Of a stretch of 64,000 nt of DNA, positions 18,204 through 27,680 are shown one piece after another. The stretch is taken from NCBI RefSeq assembly GCF_014610845.1, contig NZ_JABTCG010000003.1:496001-560000 (forward strand), in the 5' to 3' direction. The notes beneath the pieces were generated by a model. It searched no databases and was not told the origin of the DNA. It saw nothing but the letters and a program-made list of their open reading frames with translations. How positions within the stretch are numbered: position 1 is the stretch's first letter; each line of letters begins with the position of its first letter. Position numbers and translations under genes: made by a program. This DNA is from Maribacter arenosus. Lineage in GTDB: Bacteria > Bacteroidota > Bacteroidia > Flavobacteriales > Flavobacteriaceae.

Positions 18204-18779
18204 ATGAAAATGATTAAAATTTTTACCGCTATTGCCTTTGTTGGTTTCATGTCATCGGCTAACGCCCAAGATGAGATAGCTCTAAACGCTACCGAAAAAT
18301 CAGTAGTTGAAATGCCAAAAAGTCTTGAAAACGCTAATACCATTGTCGGTGTGGCCGCCAGTAACGAAAATTTTACAACCTTAGTAACCGCTGTAAAAGC
18401 GGCAGAATTGGTAGATACGCTAAACAGTGAAGGGCCTTTTACCGTTTTTGCCCCAACAAACGATGCATTCTCTAAATTACCTGCTGGTACCGTAGAGAGT
18501 CTTCTAAAACCTGAAAGTAAGGCAGTACTTACCAGTATTTTAACCTACCATGTTGTTGCCGGTAACTTCGATGCCGCTAGTGTTATTGCCGCTGTTACCG
18601 AAAATGGAGGAAAATTTACTGTAAACACCGTTCAAGGTGGGGAAATAATTATTTCTTTAAATGATGGAAAGGTTATGTTAACCGATGAAAAAGGAAACAG
18701 CTCTACGGTCGTAATGGCCGATATAGAGGCTTCAAATGGGATTATACATGCCATTGACGCCGTAGTAATGCCTGAATAA
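18204..18779 (+). CDS. Secreted fasciclin (FAS1) domain protein
   Basis: 191 residues. A signal peptide (residues 1-21, ending SSANA|QDE) is followed by one FAS1 domain at about 45-190. It shows the two conserved FAS1 boxes: FTTLVTAVKAAELVDTLN...GPFTVFAPTNDAFSKLP (H1) and LTYHVVAGNF to ASNGIIHAIDAVVMP (H2). FAS1 domains mediate adhesion between cells or to polysaccharide. The gene has its own strong promoter and terminator and so is monocistronic. Bacterial homologues occur widely in marine Bacteroidota; the ligand is unknown. Confidence 0.93.
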   Translation: MKMIKIFTAIAFVGFMSSANAQDEIALNATEKSVVEMPKSLENANTIVGVAASNENFTTLVTAVKAAELVDTLNSEGPFTVFAPTNDAFSKLPAGTVESLLKPESKAVLTSILTYHVVAGNFDAASVIAAVTENGGKFTVNTVQGGEIIISLNDGKVMLTDEKGNSSTVVMADIEASNGIIHAIDAVVMPE

Positions 18780-18796
18780 TAAAGTTTCCCCCAAAT

Positions 18797-18834
18797 AAAA
18801 ACGTCCTGACAATGCTGTCAGGACGTTTTTTTTT
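18797..18834. terminator. Bidirectional intrinsic terminator
   Basis: A perfect 11-bp stem ACGTCCTGACA/TGTCAGGACGT (18801-18811 and 18816-18826) with loop ATGC has an A run before it and a T run after it. It serves the fasciclin gene and, read on the other strand, the convergent gene ending at 18845. Confidence 0.92.
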
Positions 18835-18844
18835 CACAATATGG

Positions 18845-20176
18845 CTAGGGAGCAGGATTACCGCTACTCGACTTAGACTTTTCAAGTTGCCGTTGTATTT
18901 TTTTTATAGCCGATTCTATTGATTTTTCAGGTTCAATAATGTTATACTCACCCCAAAAGTCAGGATCTGAAAAACCAATAGCCTCATCTTCCAAAATTAT
19001 GGAGGTTTTGATTCTTTCCCTTGATTTGGGCATTTCGTTAGTGAGATTCTTTTCCCAATCGGTAACGGCCATTTCACAGGATAGGCTATAGACCGAGTTG
19101 AACAATTTTTTGTCCCAATTGATCTTAAATTCCAACATTACGTTACTATATCCGTAGTACCATTTGCCATCTTTTTCCCGATAATCTACCCTATAGGCGA
19201 CTTCAGTAGGCCAAACTCTTGCATTAGCGGGTTTTTTACGGACAAATAATCTAGCTGCCTCATACCTATTGGTGATGTTCAAAGAATAAATAGCACTGGT
19301 AAGAATCTTTCGTTCGGCATCGATATATAGCTTGCCTTGATATAATTGTTCTTCTATATGGGGTTTTTGGCTAAAATTAACGATATAAATCTGCCGTTCA
19401 CCTACGCGGGTCATACGGTCAAATCTAAAATTGTAATTATCCAGGGATTTTTCTGCGAAAATATATTCAGGATACTTCATGATATCTACATACAAGGCAT
19501 TGAAAGGCCCCCCTTGCAATTTTAAGGCAACGGTATCAAGTTTGCTGTAGTCCGTACTTTTCCGTGCTTTGAACAATTCTACGCCATCCTTTCTGTTAGA
19601 CGAATATGGGGTTTTGTAAATGTTTACAACTGCTTCGGAAAGGGAGACATTTTTCTTTCTTCTTTTTATCGTTTCACGATAAAAGGCCGTCATCACGGTT
19701 GGGTCCTGAAAATAGTTCTGTCCCCTTTTATTCAAGGTTTCACGCACTAAGGCTTCTGCATTTTTAGGAATACTTAAACTTACCTCCCCCAAAGCTTCTA
19801 CAAAAACATCCATATAGATATTAGTATCCTCTTCCTTAAATTCTGAGAGGGGCAAAGTTTTGTTCTTATAACCTAGGAAAGCTATAGTAACGTTGCCTTC
19901 GGTTATAGATGAAGGAACTTTAAGGGCAAATTCACCTTCAGTATTTGAAATCGTGCTAATATTGGTACCTTCGACCGCCAAGGTGGCAAATACCAACGGT
20001 TTTTTGGTGTCTGCATCCATTATTTTCCCCTTATATTGCTTGTAGGTTATTTCTTGTTCCGGTGCATCTTGATAAAAGGCAGATGCCTTTGGCAAACCTA
20101 CCGCTCCGATGAAGACCAGCACGAATAAAAAGGAGTTGAATCTCCTTATTGACCTTGGAAAACGATTCTTCTTCAT
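18845..20176 (-). CDS. Carboxypeptidase-like regulatory domain protein, periplasmic
   Basis: 443 residues. A signal peptide ends near residue 33 (GLPKASA). A carboxypeptidase D regulatory-like beta-sandwich follows (about 45-130: YKGKIMDADTKKPLVFATLA, GEFALKVP, VTIAFLGYK), a module often found at the N terminus of TonB-dependent receptors. The rest (about 130-443) is an uncharacterised beta-rich region with ALVRETLNKRGQNYF and AFYRETIKRRKK, as in DUF5686-like proteins, but there is no visible outer-membrane barrel. It is probably an envelope protein; the exact role is unknown. Confidence 0.75.
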   Translation of the reverse strand: MKKNRFPRSIRRFNSFLFVLVFIGAVGLPKASAFYQDAPEQEITYKQYKGKIMDADTKKPLVFATLAVEGTNISTISNTEGEFALKVPSSITEGNVTIAFLGYKNKTLPLSEFKEEDTNIYMDVFVEALGEVSLSIPKNAEALVRETLNKRGQNYFQDPTVMTAFYRETIKRRKKNVSLSEAVVNIYKTPYSSNRKDGVELFKARKSTDYSKLDTVALKLQGGPFNALYVDIMKYPEYIFAEKSLDNYNFRFDRMTRVGERQIYIVNFSQKPHIEEQLYQGKLYIDAERKILTSAIYSLNITNRYEAARLFVRKKPANARVWPTEVAYRVDYREKDGKWYYGYSNVMLEFKINWDKKLFNSVYSLSCEMAVTDWEKNLTNEMPKSRERIKTSIILEDEAIGFSDPDFWGEYNIIEPEKSIESAIKKIQRQLEKSKSSSGNPAP

Positions 20177-20350
20177 GTTTGTTTGATTTAAGTTTAAGCC
20201 TATTTTGAGCTTCTACAAGTTAGTGATAATTAGTCTTAATTCGTTGTTAAATATTGCTTTAAACCACTATAGGAAGCCCTTATAAATTAATATTGATTCC
20301 AGTAAATTTATAAACATCGACATTTTTTTTGTCGTTGACAATGATTTTTA

Positions 20351-21457
20351 TCAGGAAGCCTCCATATGCTTGATATAATTGGTCGGGGTATTGTTCGTAA
20401 ACTTCCGGAATGCCTTATAAAAGGAAGCCCTATTGTTGAAACCAACATCATAGGCAATATGGTCAATGGTCCTATTGCGCTCTGTGTTTTGCAGCAATAG
20501 GTTTTTAGCTTCTTTGATCCGGTATTGATTCACAAAATCAAAAAATGAAAGGTTAAAATGTTCATTGATGATTTGTGAGGTTTGGTTTCTTGAGAGATTG
20601 AGAGTTTTGGCCACATCATCCAATCTTAGCTCATGATTCAAATAGGGTTTTTCCGATTGCATGGTCTGCAAGAGCTTTTCCTTCATTTCAAGTGACAAGG
20701 CAGGCGACAACCCGGTTTTCCTATACTTAATGAATGGCAGAACTTCATGGATACTTTTGCCCTCGAAAACATCTGGCTGAACGAAACCAAAAAAAGCCAA
20801 CATAGCAATGAAAGCAGTAATGGCGAGATCTACAAGGTAGTCATAACTCGGATCCATAAGTTGAAATCGCACCAAAAAAATATAAAGGGCGAAAGCAAAT
20901 ACAAAACCAAGATAAGAACCCACAAACCACTTCAGCCATACGTTCTCACGGAACCCTATCCGCTTTTTTTTCCAAAAGGTAAGGTAGGTGAGAAACCCGT
21001 AGAAGAACATGATCGCGATGACAATCCAGATGGTATAACCAGGAAAAATGGCGATTTCAAAGATTTTGCCCTCTTCTACCGCCATGAGTTTATCCTGGGT
21101 CGATAAACGATAAAAAGGCCATAACATACCGATAGTGATCATCGGGGGTAGCAAAAACAGCATATCATAGCGTTTAAAACGGCTTTGGTCTATGATGTTT
21201 CTGACGTAAATAAAGACCAATGCGCCATATGCCGTCCACAGTGGAAAATGGGCGAGGTTCAAATGTACGAAAGGAATTTTCTGGATATCACCCGACCAAC
21301 GCAGACAGTTATTCAGCAATTCAAAGGCAAAAAGCAAGGTGTATACCCCTAATACCGTATTCGAAAATCGATTACCCTTGTGTTTTAAAAAAAATAGAAG
21401 GGATAAAACGACGCCCAAAAAAGCGAAGAAAAGGAACAACAATATTATCCAGTTCAT
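20351..21457 (-). CDS. Membrane-anchored AraC-family transcriptional regulator
   Basis: 368 residues. The N-terminal 230 residues hold seven predicted membrane helices, with no periplasmic sensor domain. The C-terminal AraC double helix-turn-helix covers about 265-365 (LDDVAKTLNLSRNQTSQIIN; then IDHIAYDVGFNNRASFYKAFRK), the second with the family signature. Such 7TM-AraC hybrids are common in Flavobacteriia and presumably respond to a membrane-soluble or extracellular signal. Neighbours give no hint of a target. A -7-like box (TATCTTTA, 21484-21491, reverse strand) lies upstream. Confidence 0.88.
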   Translation of the reverse strand: MNWIILLFLFFAFLGVVLSLLFFLKHKGNRFSNTVLGVYTLLFAFELLNNCLRWSGDIQKIPFVHLNLAHFPLWTAYGALVFIYVRNIIDQSRFKRYDMLFLLPPMITIGMLWPFYRLSTQDKLMAVEEGKIFEIAIFPGYTIWIVIAIMFFYGFLTYLTFWKKKRIGFRENVWLKWFVGSYLGFVFAFALYIFLVRFQLMDPSYDYLVDLAITAFIAMLAFFGFVQPDVFEGKSIHEVLPFIKYRKTGLSPALSLEMKEKLLQTMQSEKPYLNHELRLDDVAKTLNLSRNQTSQIINEHFNLSFFDFVNQYRIKEAKNLLLQNTERNRTIDHIAYDVGFNNRASFYKAFRKFTNNTPTNYIKHMEAS

Positions 21458-21557
21458 AAATGTCCTTCATTAACAGGTAGTTATAAAGATATGAAAAGGC
21501 GTTTTTTTGAATGTCTCTTTTTATAGGGGAATATGATTCACTATTTAAATCAGGGGT

Positions 21558-22304
21558 TTATTCCGGGTATTGGTCATCATGGGTCTTTGATGAGGCGGAT
21601 ACCAATCTGTTAATTTCCGTTAGTTCCTCCTTGGTCAAATCCCTCCACCTTCCAATGGGCATGTCCAATCTAATATTCATGATTCGAATACGTTTCAATT
21701 TTTTTACGTTGTAGCCCAAATATTCGCACATACGCCGTATTTGCCTGTTAAGTCCTTGAGTTAGGATAATCCTGAACTGATATTTGCCAATTTCCTCAAC
21801 CTGGCATTTGCGGGTAACCGTGTCTAATATAGGGACACCGTTTCGCATTTTATTAAGAAACTCTGAAGTAATGGGTTTATCCACAGTAACCAAATACTCC
21901 TTTTCATGATGGTTTCGCGCGCGAAGTATCTTATTTACAATATCCCCATCATTCGTTAATAGTATAAGGCCCTCACTAGGCTTGTCCAATCGACCAATGG
22001 GAAAAATTCGTTTGGGATAATTTATGAAGTCGATGATATTATCTTTTTCTACCCTTGTATCCGTGGTACAGACTATGCCCACGGGTTTATTGAATGCCAA
22101 GTAAACCGGTTTTTCTGCGGGTGGGGAAATCAATTCCCCATCAACACGTATTTCATCCCCTGGAATGATTTTAGTGCCCATTTCAGGGATTATGCCATTA
22201 ATAGTAACCCTACCCTGATCTATAAGTTTGTCGGCTGCCCTACGGGAACAGTAACCGACTTCACTTAAATATTTATTGATTCGGGTTTGTTTTGGTGTTG
22301 ACAT
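21558..22304 (-). CDS. rluF: 23S rRNA pseudouridine(2604) synthase RluF
   Basis: 248 residues. An S4 RNA-binding domain ([20 protein letters not shown], residues 6-25) precedes the RsuA/RluF-type pseudouridine synthase domain. The catalytic aspartate is in [37 protein letters not shown] and [20 protein letters not shown] match RluF rather than RluB/E/RsuA. It modifies U2604 of 23S rRNA in E. coli. A short hydrophilic tail follows the domain. Confidence 0.92.
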   Translation of the reverse strand: MSTPKQTRINKYLSEVGYCSRRAADKLIDQGRVTINGIIPEMGTKIIPGDEIRVDGELISPPAEKPVYLAFNKPVGIVCTTDTRVEKDNIIDFINYPKRIFPIGRLDKPSEGLILLTNDGDIVNKILRARNHHEKEYLVTVDKPITSEFLNKMRNGVPILDTVTRKCQVEEIGKYQFRIILTQGLNRQIRRMCEYLGYNVKKLKRIRIMNIRLDMPIGRWRDLTKEELTEINRLVSASSKTHDDQYPE

Positions 22305-22362
22305 TTGTGCCGATACTTTTTTGAAATCCCAAATTTAGGATTTTCCATGGCAAATTACGGCC

Positions 22363-23592
22363 TTATTTTTTTGACATCATTTTTAAGGTAAACCCACCCA
22401 AGACCACAACGATGATTCCCATGAGCCCCCACAGCCACATTTTGTTTTCAAAAAGGGGCGCTTTCAGCTCTTTTGGTTTTTTAGGAATCTGTAATTCTTT
22501 TCCTAGTTCCACTTTGGTCAAGGAATTGGGGATAGTATTGGCCGAATGGGCGATATCGTACTTAGGAACATATGCGTTCGGGTTACCATAGACCAAAAAA
22601 TAGCCCCCTTTATCTGGAAATCTGGCTATTAACTCGTGGATATAGCCTTTGACCTTCACGTTCTTGATTTCCAAAGGTTGGTTATTCTGGTCTTCGATAA
22701 TGAGCTTTAGTTTTTTTGCCAATACCGTATTGAACTTGAATTCATTTTTTTCGATGGAGTTTAAGGTTCCTTGATAAAGGGTTCGGTAATTATATCTCCA
22801 CCCTTTCTCCGTCGAGACACTATCATGGACATATTGTAATCGAAATGAACGATAATAATCAAACGTATTCGGTATATCCAAGCTAAGGTAGCTAATAGGT
22901 ACACGCCCCTCCAATTCCATCTCGAGTACAGTTTGCTTTTTGTCCTTTTGGTGCACATTTTCCAGTTTGGCGACGTTGGAGATATTATAATGGGCAGGGG
23001 TGTTTTCAACCAAGTATATTTTGGCTGCTTTTAGTTCTGGTAGGGTCTCGTTTCGAATTGAGATGCGATAATAGCGGTATTTCGCATTCGGGAAATTCAA
23101 ATGGGTATACCGGTAATCGGTTTGACTGTTCTTTATGGATAGTATACGGTGATCTTCCAAAATCGTAAACCATTTTAATTGGTCTTGACTGCCTTCCAGC
23201 CTTACGTTCCAATCGAAATTTTCATTTTTGAAATCCAATTCCACATTATTCAAAATTTCCTGGGTAGGCACCTCAAAGGTGAAATAATGGGTATCCTGTT
23301 GGTTTGAGACATTGATCAATTTAAAGGCGATTGTCCTTTGGATTTGTTCTTCTTTGGCAATACGTAATAGGTATGGAATTTCCAAAGTGTCTGTAGGCGC
23401 GATTTTATATATTCGAATATCCGCGAGGTTATCCTTACTATTTTTAAATACCGATGGGGGCAATTCCAAGGAATGCCATGGTCCCGACACGCCCATGATT
23501 TCCCTTTTGGCATTGTAATCACCTATTTGTGCCAAAGCAATGGTACTAAATAAAAGAAGTGTTATAAGATTTAATCTAGTTGGCATCCTCAT
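22363..23592 (-). CDS. DUF3999 family protein
   Basis: 409 residues. A signal peptide (1-21, ending IALA) precedes a long beta-rich periplasmic region, with discoidin-like strands (WNVRLEGSQDQLKWFTILED, YRYYRISIRN) that resemble carbohydrate-binding beta sandwiches. A single C-terminal helix (about 388-405, LWGLMGIIVVVLGGFTLK) anchors it in the inner membrane with a short basic tail. DUF3999 genes usually pair with DUF2339 genes, as here: it overlaps the upstream DUF2339 gene by 17 nt. The function of the pair is not known. Confidence 0.88.
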   Translation of the reverse strand: MRMPTRLNLITLLLFSTIALAQIGDYNAKREIMGVSGPWHSLELPPSVFKNSKDNLADIRIYKIAPTDTLEIPYLLRIAKEEQIQRTIAFKLINVSNQQDTHYFTFEVPTQEILNNVELDFKNENFDWNVRLEGSQDQLKWFTILEDHRILSIKNSQTDYRYTHLNFPNAKYRYYRISIRNETLPELKAAKIYLVENTPAHYNISNVAKLENVHQKDKKQTVLEMELEGRVPISYLSLDIPNTFDYYRSFRLQYVHDSVSTEKGWRYNYRTLYQGTLNSIEKNEFKFNTVLAKKLKLIIEDQNNQPLEIKNVKVKGYIHELIARFPDKGGYFLVYGNPNAYVPKYDIAHSANTIPNSLTKVELGKELQIPKKPKELKAPLFENKMWLWGLMGIIVVVLGGFTLKMMSKK

Positions 23593-25939
23593 CTGATATT
23601 CTGAGTTTGTATTTGTTGTAAAGGAATGAAATGATCAGTAATAATATGCCCAAAGAAACGAAAACAATGGTTTTCGAAATCGTGTTGAGCGAAGCAATAT
23701 CATAGAAAAACAATTTGATCAAGGTGATGCCAAAAAGGATAATGGCCCCTAGGCGTAAATACTTTTTATTTTTCCAAATTCCCAAGATGATCAATACTAA
23801 TGAATATAGGCCCCAAAGTATGCTAAGCCCTAGTTTGTAACCTTGGGTGGCTCCAGAAATATCCATCCAATGCAAAAGTTCGCTACTCGCCACCCAAAGG
23901 ATAGAAATGTGGAGTAAAATTTCGAACGGTTTGGAAAAGTTGATTTTCATAAAAGACTGTCGGATCAAACGGTACAAGCTAAAAAGCAAGAAGCCTAAGA
24001 ATGCAAAGGATATATAGCGAATTACCACATTAAGATACCCTGTTTCATAATATTCCGCATCGGTTTGTTCTATATAACCCTCCCTTAGTTCGCTCAATTC
24101 GTATAACCCCAAAGAGAGGAATGCATATAAAGTGAATAAGCCAATGGTCAATGATATGATGCCCAAAACCCGATTTTGTATTTTCCCGATATTCACTAGG
24201 TTCAAAATCGCTATAAAAAGGAGGGAATAATTAAACAACCAAATGTTGCCCATACTTTTAAGATCAGGGTTGTACTTAAAATATTCATATTGGTTTTCAT
24301 CGGCTATGGCAACTTCTGAACCATAATACAATGCATCCCAATACAACTGGATTTCCAAAAAGAAGCCCATATAAAGACCAAATAGCAAAATACTAGGAAT
24401 TGCAAAAGACATGATTTTTCCAATTGTAGTTTTAGCAGAGGTTACTTCCGCTTGGTGCGGGATAGTATTTATCCAATTGATGAAACCAAAGCTGACCAAA
24501 AAGAGCATAGAACTCATGAAAGTCACATTCAGGATAGGCTTCATCGGGGTTTCGGTGAATTGGTTAAAGGCGTAGCTCGATGTCCAATCCTGCAATAGAC
24601 CGAAAAGCGCCAAAATCATGAGGGGATAGGATAGGTATTCGTAGACCACAACATTTTTTTTGCGACCTATCCAGAAAAGCAAGGCTGCTTCAAAGGCCCA
24701 TAACAAGGTAACCCAATTGCCGTCCAGTTGAACCGGAATGGCAATGGTCAAAAATACCAATACCAATCCCGAGACCAAATAATATAAATTGCGGTCGGCC
24801 AATTTTCTCTTGAAGATCATCAGGCTAACGATAAAATGCAAAATGGCATTACATAGGGTAAAGACCCCTAAAAGTTGCATTCCTGTTTCATTTTGTGAAA
24901 GTAGTCCGTAGCCGAACCCGTAAAAAATGAATGAATTCAGCAATAATAGTACGATATCCGACTTTTTGAATTTTTCGGAGGCCTTAAGTTTATAGGATAA
25001 AAAAGTGGCATAGAAAATCAGGAAGAACAGACTCAAGAATATCAAGGCTGTTGTGTAATGCTCCTCATAGTTAAAAGAAAATCCGATCCAACTGCCATAG
25101 ATCAACCAAGTAAAGATGAATGATGAATAATAAAGCGGTTTCCAATATTTTTTATAGGCAATGACCAAAATACCAATATTGATGATACCCATATACCCGA
25201 AAAGGATTTGGGGGTTACCGGAATCATTACTTAAAAGAAATGGTACGGCATAGGCTCCTACCAATCCAATATGGGCGATGACCTGCTTGTTATAATTCAA
25301 TGCAGCCACTACGCCAAAAGCGGTAAAAATCGGCATTAGGACAAAAGCCATAGGCTGCGGGAATAGATCATAAAAACTATAGGCTGCAAAGGTTATGAAA
25401 TACAAGATTGCCAAAGCTCCACTAACAAGAACTGCGCTGTAATTTTCATACTTGGCTTTGAGTTTGATGCCAAAACCTATGAGGCCCAAGCCAACCAAAT
25501 ACCCTAATATGATTCGGGTCAAGGGGCTTATCAAGTTGTTTTCTATAGAATATTTTGCTCCTATCGCAACACCTAGCACCGTAATTATGATCCCGATTTT
25601 ATTGATTAGGTTTTCCCCAATGAACTTTTCCCAATTCGATTTTGTTTTTGACTTTGGACGAACTTCGATCAGTACGTCATTTTTCGCTTGAGGTGAAGCA
25701 ATGGGTTCTTTAGCATTTTCCTTTATTACATCCTCTTTAGGGACACTTGTTGGTTGGTGCTGTTCTTTTTCAATTTGGGGTTGTATGACTTGTTCAATTG
25801 CGGACCTTTCATTCCCTGTTTTCAGGTCTTCTATTTCACGATATAGGGCCATAAGCTCTTTGGCAAAACCCTCTTGTTTGCTTAGAAGTGCTTCTAATTT
25901 TTGATTAAGTTGCTCAATGCGGTGTTGATGGTCTGACAT
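23576..25939 (-). CDS. DUF2339 family polytopic membrane protein
   Basis: 787 residues. The N-terminal 50 residues form a coiled coil (IEQLNQKLEALLSKQEGFAK) followed by a charged, proline-containing linker to about residue 110. The remainder is more than twenty hydrophobic helices, the DUF2339 architecture. The motif NWEKFIGENLINKIGIII at the start of the membrane domain is typical. It is transcribed before, and overlaps, the DUF3999 gene, so a two-protein envelope complex is likely. The role is unknown. Confidence 0.9.
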   Translation of the reverse strand: MSDHQHRIEQLNQKLEALLSKQEGFAKELMALYREIEDLKTGNERSAIEQVIQPQIEKEQHQPTSVPKEDVIKENAKEPIASPQAKNDVLIEVRPKSKTKSNWEKFIGENLINKIGIIITVLGVAIGAKYSIENNLISPLTRIILGYLVGLGLIGFGIKLKAKYENYSAVLVSGALAILYFITFAAYSFYDLFPQPMAFVLMPIFTAFGVVAALNYNKQVIAHIGLVGAYAVPFLLSNDSGNPQILFGYMGIINIGILVIAYKKYWKPLYYSSFIFTWLIYGSWIGFSFNYEEHYTTALIFLSLFFLIFYATFLSYKLKASEKFKKSDIVLLLLNSFIFYGFGYGLLSQNETGMQLLGVFTLCNAILHFIVSLMIFKRKLADRNLYYLVSGLVLVFLTIAIPVQLDGNWVTLLWAFEAALLFWIGRKKNVVVYEYLSYPLMILALFGLLQDWTSSYAFNQFTETPMKPILNVTFMSSMLFLVSFGFINWINTIPHQAEVTSAKTTIGKIMSFAIPSILLFGLYMGFFLEIQLYWDALYYGSEVAIADENQYEYFKYNPDLKSMGNIWLFNYSLLFIAILNLVNIGKIQNRVLGIISLTIGLFTLYAFLSLGLYELSELREGYIEQTDAEYYETGYLNVVIRYISFAFLGFLLFSLYRLIRQSFMKINFSKPFEILLHISILWVASSELLHWMDISGATQGYKLGLSILWGLYSLVLIILGIWKNKKYLRLGAIILFGITLIKLFFYDIASLNTISKTIVFVSLGILLLIISFLYNKYKLRISDEDAN

Positions 25940-26073
25940 AGCTATGGTTTACGGGTCCTAAGGGTAAGAAAAAGTGTGATTTTGGTATTAAGCTATCCTT
26001 TAAACGTTCAGATCTAGAATTTATTGATGTGATTTTATTGGTTTGCGACCTGATTTTTAAAGCACTGTCCTTA

Positions 26074-27216
26074 TTATTTACCTTTTAATTGTAATTCATA
26101 GCTATAGATCTCCCACCCCAATGCTGCTAAAAAAGGAATGCCGATGTCATCGTATTCATAGACATCATCATTGAAAATCCCGTCTTTGTTTACTAGGATT
26201 GTCGCAGTTAACATAAATTCCACATCGTTCTTACGGTCCTGAATATAAGCACAATCAGTAATAGTTCCATAGGCGTATCCCACTTTATTGAATATCTTGA
26301 TGTAATCGGGAATATCGTTCTTATTATCACCGAACATAAAGAATTTCACATAACTATCATAGTATTTTTTTGAGTCATATCCCGCTTCCTTCGGTAATTT
26401 TCGCATAGCTTCCAGTATAAATTTCCGTTGGGCAGTATTTAAATTAAAACGTTCATTTTCCTTAAAGGATTCGGGAAAGATGATCCGTTTCAAAACCCCA
26501 TGTTGGGCGTTTATTGAATATCGATTTTTTAAAGCAAAGTCAAAAGGTTCATGGATTAATATATCATCCTCATAATAACCTATGCCTTTCATTGTATTGT
26601 TGATTTCCAAAGGTTTAGGTGTAGTATTTGTTGTGCCTTCGAGCATGGTGGTTGTACTATCGTTCAGGTATATAACCAGAGGTGTAGTGGTAATCCCATA
26701 GGCATCGTCGGTTGATAGACGGTGTGATATGCGGGCCGATTCAATGCCTTTTTTTTGAAGTGCCTTATTAATCGCATCCTGTCCTAGAAATTCAAATAAT
26801 CGATTATTGGCCTTATTGTCACTGACAGCAAAAATTTTGGTGATGTCCGAGGCGAAGGTGGTTTCGATAGTATCCCCTTCGATATAGAATCGGGTATCCA
26901 TATTTAGCGAATCCAATTGGTTTAGTTTTTCCAAGGCCAATAAAGCAATGGGTAATTTTACCGTACTGGCTGGGTAGAAATAGTTTTGGTCGTCTACTTG
27001 AAATTCATGATCTTCAAAAACAACACGGTTATTCCCTCTTTTTATTTTAGTGAATTTTATCTGAACTTCATATTGATCTATACTGTCGATCACCGATCTT
27101 ATTTTTGGATTTTTCGAAGCCAATGCAAATTCCAGGGCACTTGTAGCCTTGGGATCCCCATCACAGGCGTATAGAAAACCAAAAATGAAAATGATAGAAA
27201 ATAATTTCTTGTACAT
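26074..27216 (-). CDS. Class A beta-lactamase-fold serine hydrolase, lipoprotein
   Basis: 380 residues. The lipobox FLYAC gives lipidation at C18. The active-site SxxK is S84-T-V-K87 (YPASTVKLPI), the SDN loop is S132-D-N134 (AVSDNKANNRL), and KVG near residue 315 may stand for the KTG triad. Spacing fits the beta-lactamase2 family. There is no obvious Glu166-type omega loop, so a peptidase, esterase or penicillin-binding role is as likely as beta-lactam hydrolysis. A 79-residue ORF lies 26 nt upstream on the same strand. Confidence 0.82.
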   Translation of the reverse strand: MYKKLFSIIFIFGFLYACDGDPKATSALEFALASKNPKIRSVIDSIDQYEVQIKFTKIKRGNNRVVFEDHEFQVDDQNYFYPASTVKLPIALLALEKLNQLDSLNMDTRFYIEGDTIETTFASDITKIFAVSDNKANNRLFEFLGQDAINKALQKKGIESARISHRLSTDDAYGITTTPLVIYLNDSTTTMLEGTTNTTPKPLEINNTMKGIGYYEDDILIHEPFDFALKNRYSINAQHGVLKRIIFPESFKENERFNLNTAQRKFILEAMRKLPKEAGYDSKKYYDSYVKFFMFGDNKNDIPDYIKIFNKVGYAYGTITDCAYIQDRKNDVEFMLTATILVNKDGIFNDDVYEYDDIGIPFLAALGWEIYSYELQLKGK

Positions 27217-27242
27217 CGATTGTTAAGAGATCTTACGTTGGA

Positions 27243-27482
27243 TTATTCTTGGTAGAGTTCCGCGCGATGAGGTTTCAAAACATCACGAATCATGATCATA
27301 TTTTTTTCTTCCACCACCATAAAAGCAAAACTATACATTTCATCGATTTGTTGATGACCGGTTATAGAGGGTCCTAGGTCTTTGAACTTTATATATTCCT
27401 TTAGATGTATCTCATGATGTTCCGCGGTTTTTGATGCGGTCGGACCTCGAAAGTCCCATATAAGTTTTATTTTACGATTCAT
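27243..27482 (-). CDS. Conserved small protein of unknown function (79 aa)
   Basis: 79 residues, soluble, His- and Glu-rich (ASKTAEHHEIHLKEYIKF, residues 16-33). It starts MNRKIKLIWDFRGPTA. No signal peptide, membrane helix or known motif is visible. It ends 26 nt before the lipoprotein hydrolase gene on the same strand, suggesting co-transcription. The amino-acid composition and codon pattern look like a real gene; I do not recognise a domain. Confidence 0.65.
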   Translation of the reverse strand: MNRKIKLIWDFRGPTASKTAEHHEIHLKEYIKFKDLGPSITGHQQIDEMYSFAFMVVEEKNMIMIRDVLKPHRAELYQE

Positions 27483-27646
27483 TTGACTGGATTATTCCTT
27501 GACGGTTCGTTAGATGACCCTAAATTACTTCTTTTTGTAAATAATATGTGTTGCTTTGAAACGATTGTAAAAATCATGGTTAGCCACCGCTTTTTAGGGT
27601 AACGGATTGCGATACTGTAAAATGTGTTAATGAAAGCCTATATAAC

Positions 27647-27676
27647 TTGTTTAACATGTAGTATTTGTTATTTTTG
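27647..27676 (+). promoter_or_regulatory. Canonical promoter ending at a start codon
   Basis: TTG (27647-27649), a 19-nt spacer and an exact TATTTTTG -7 box (27669-27676) match the consensus. The expected start site is about 27680, one base before the ATG at 27681, so the transcript would be leaderless or nearly so. This also argues against the upstream in-frame ATG at 27624. Confidence 0.55.
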
Positions 27677-27680
27677 CGGG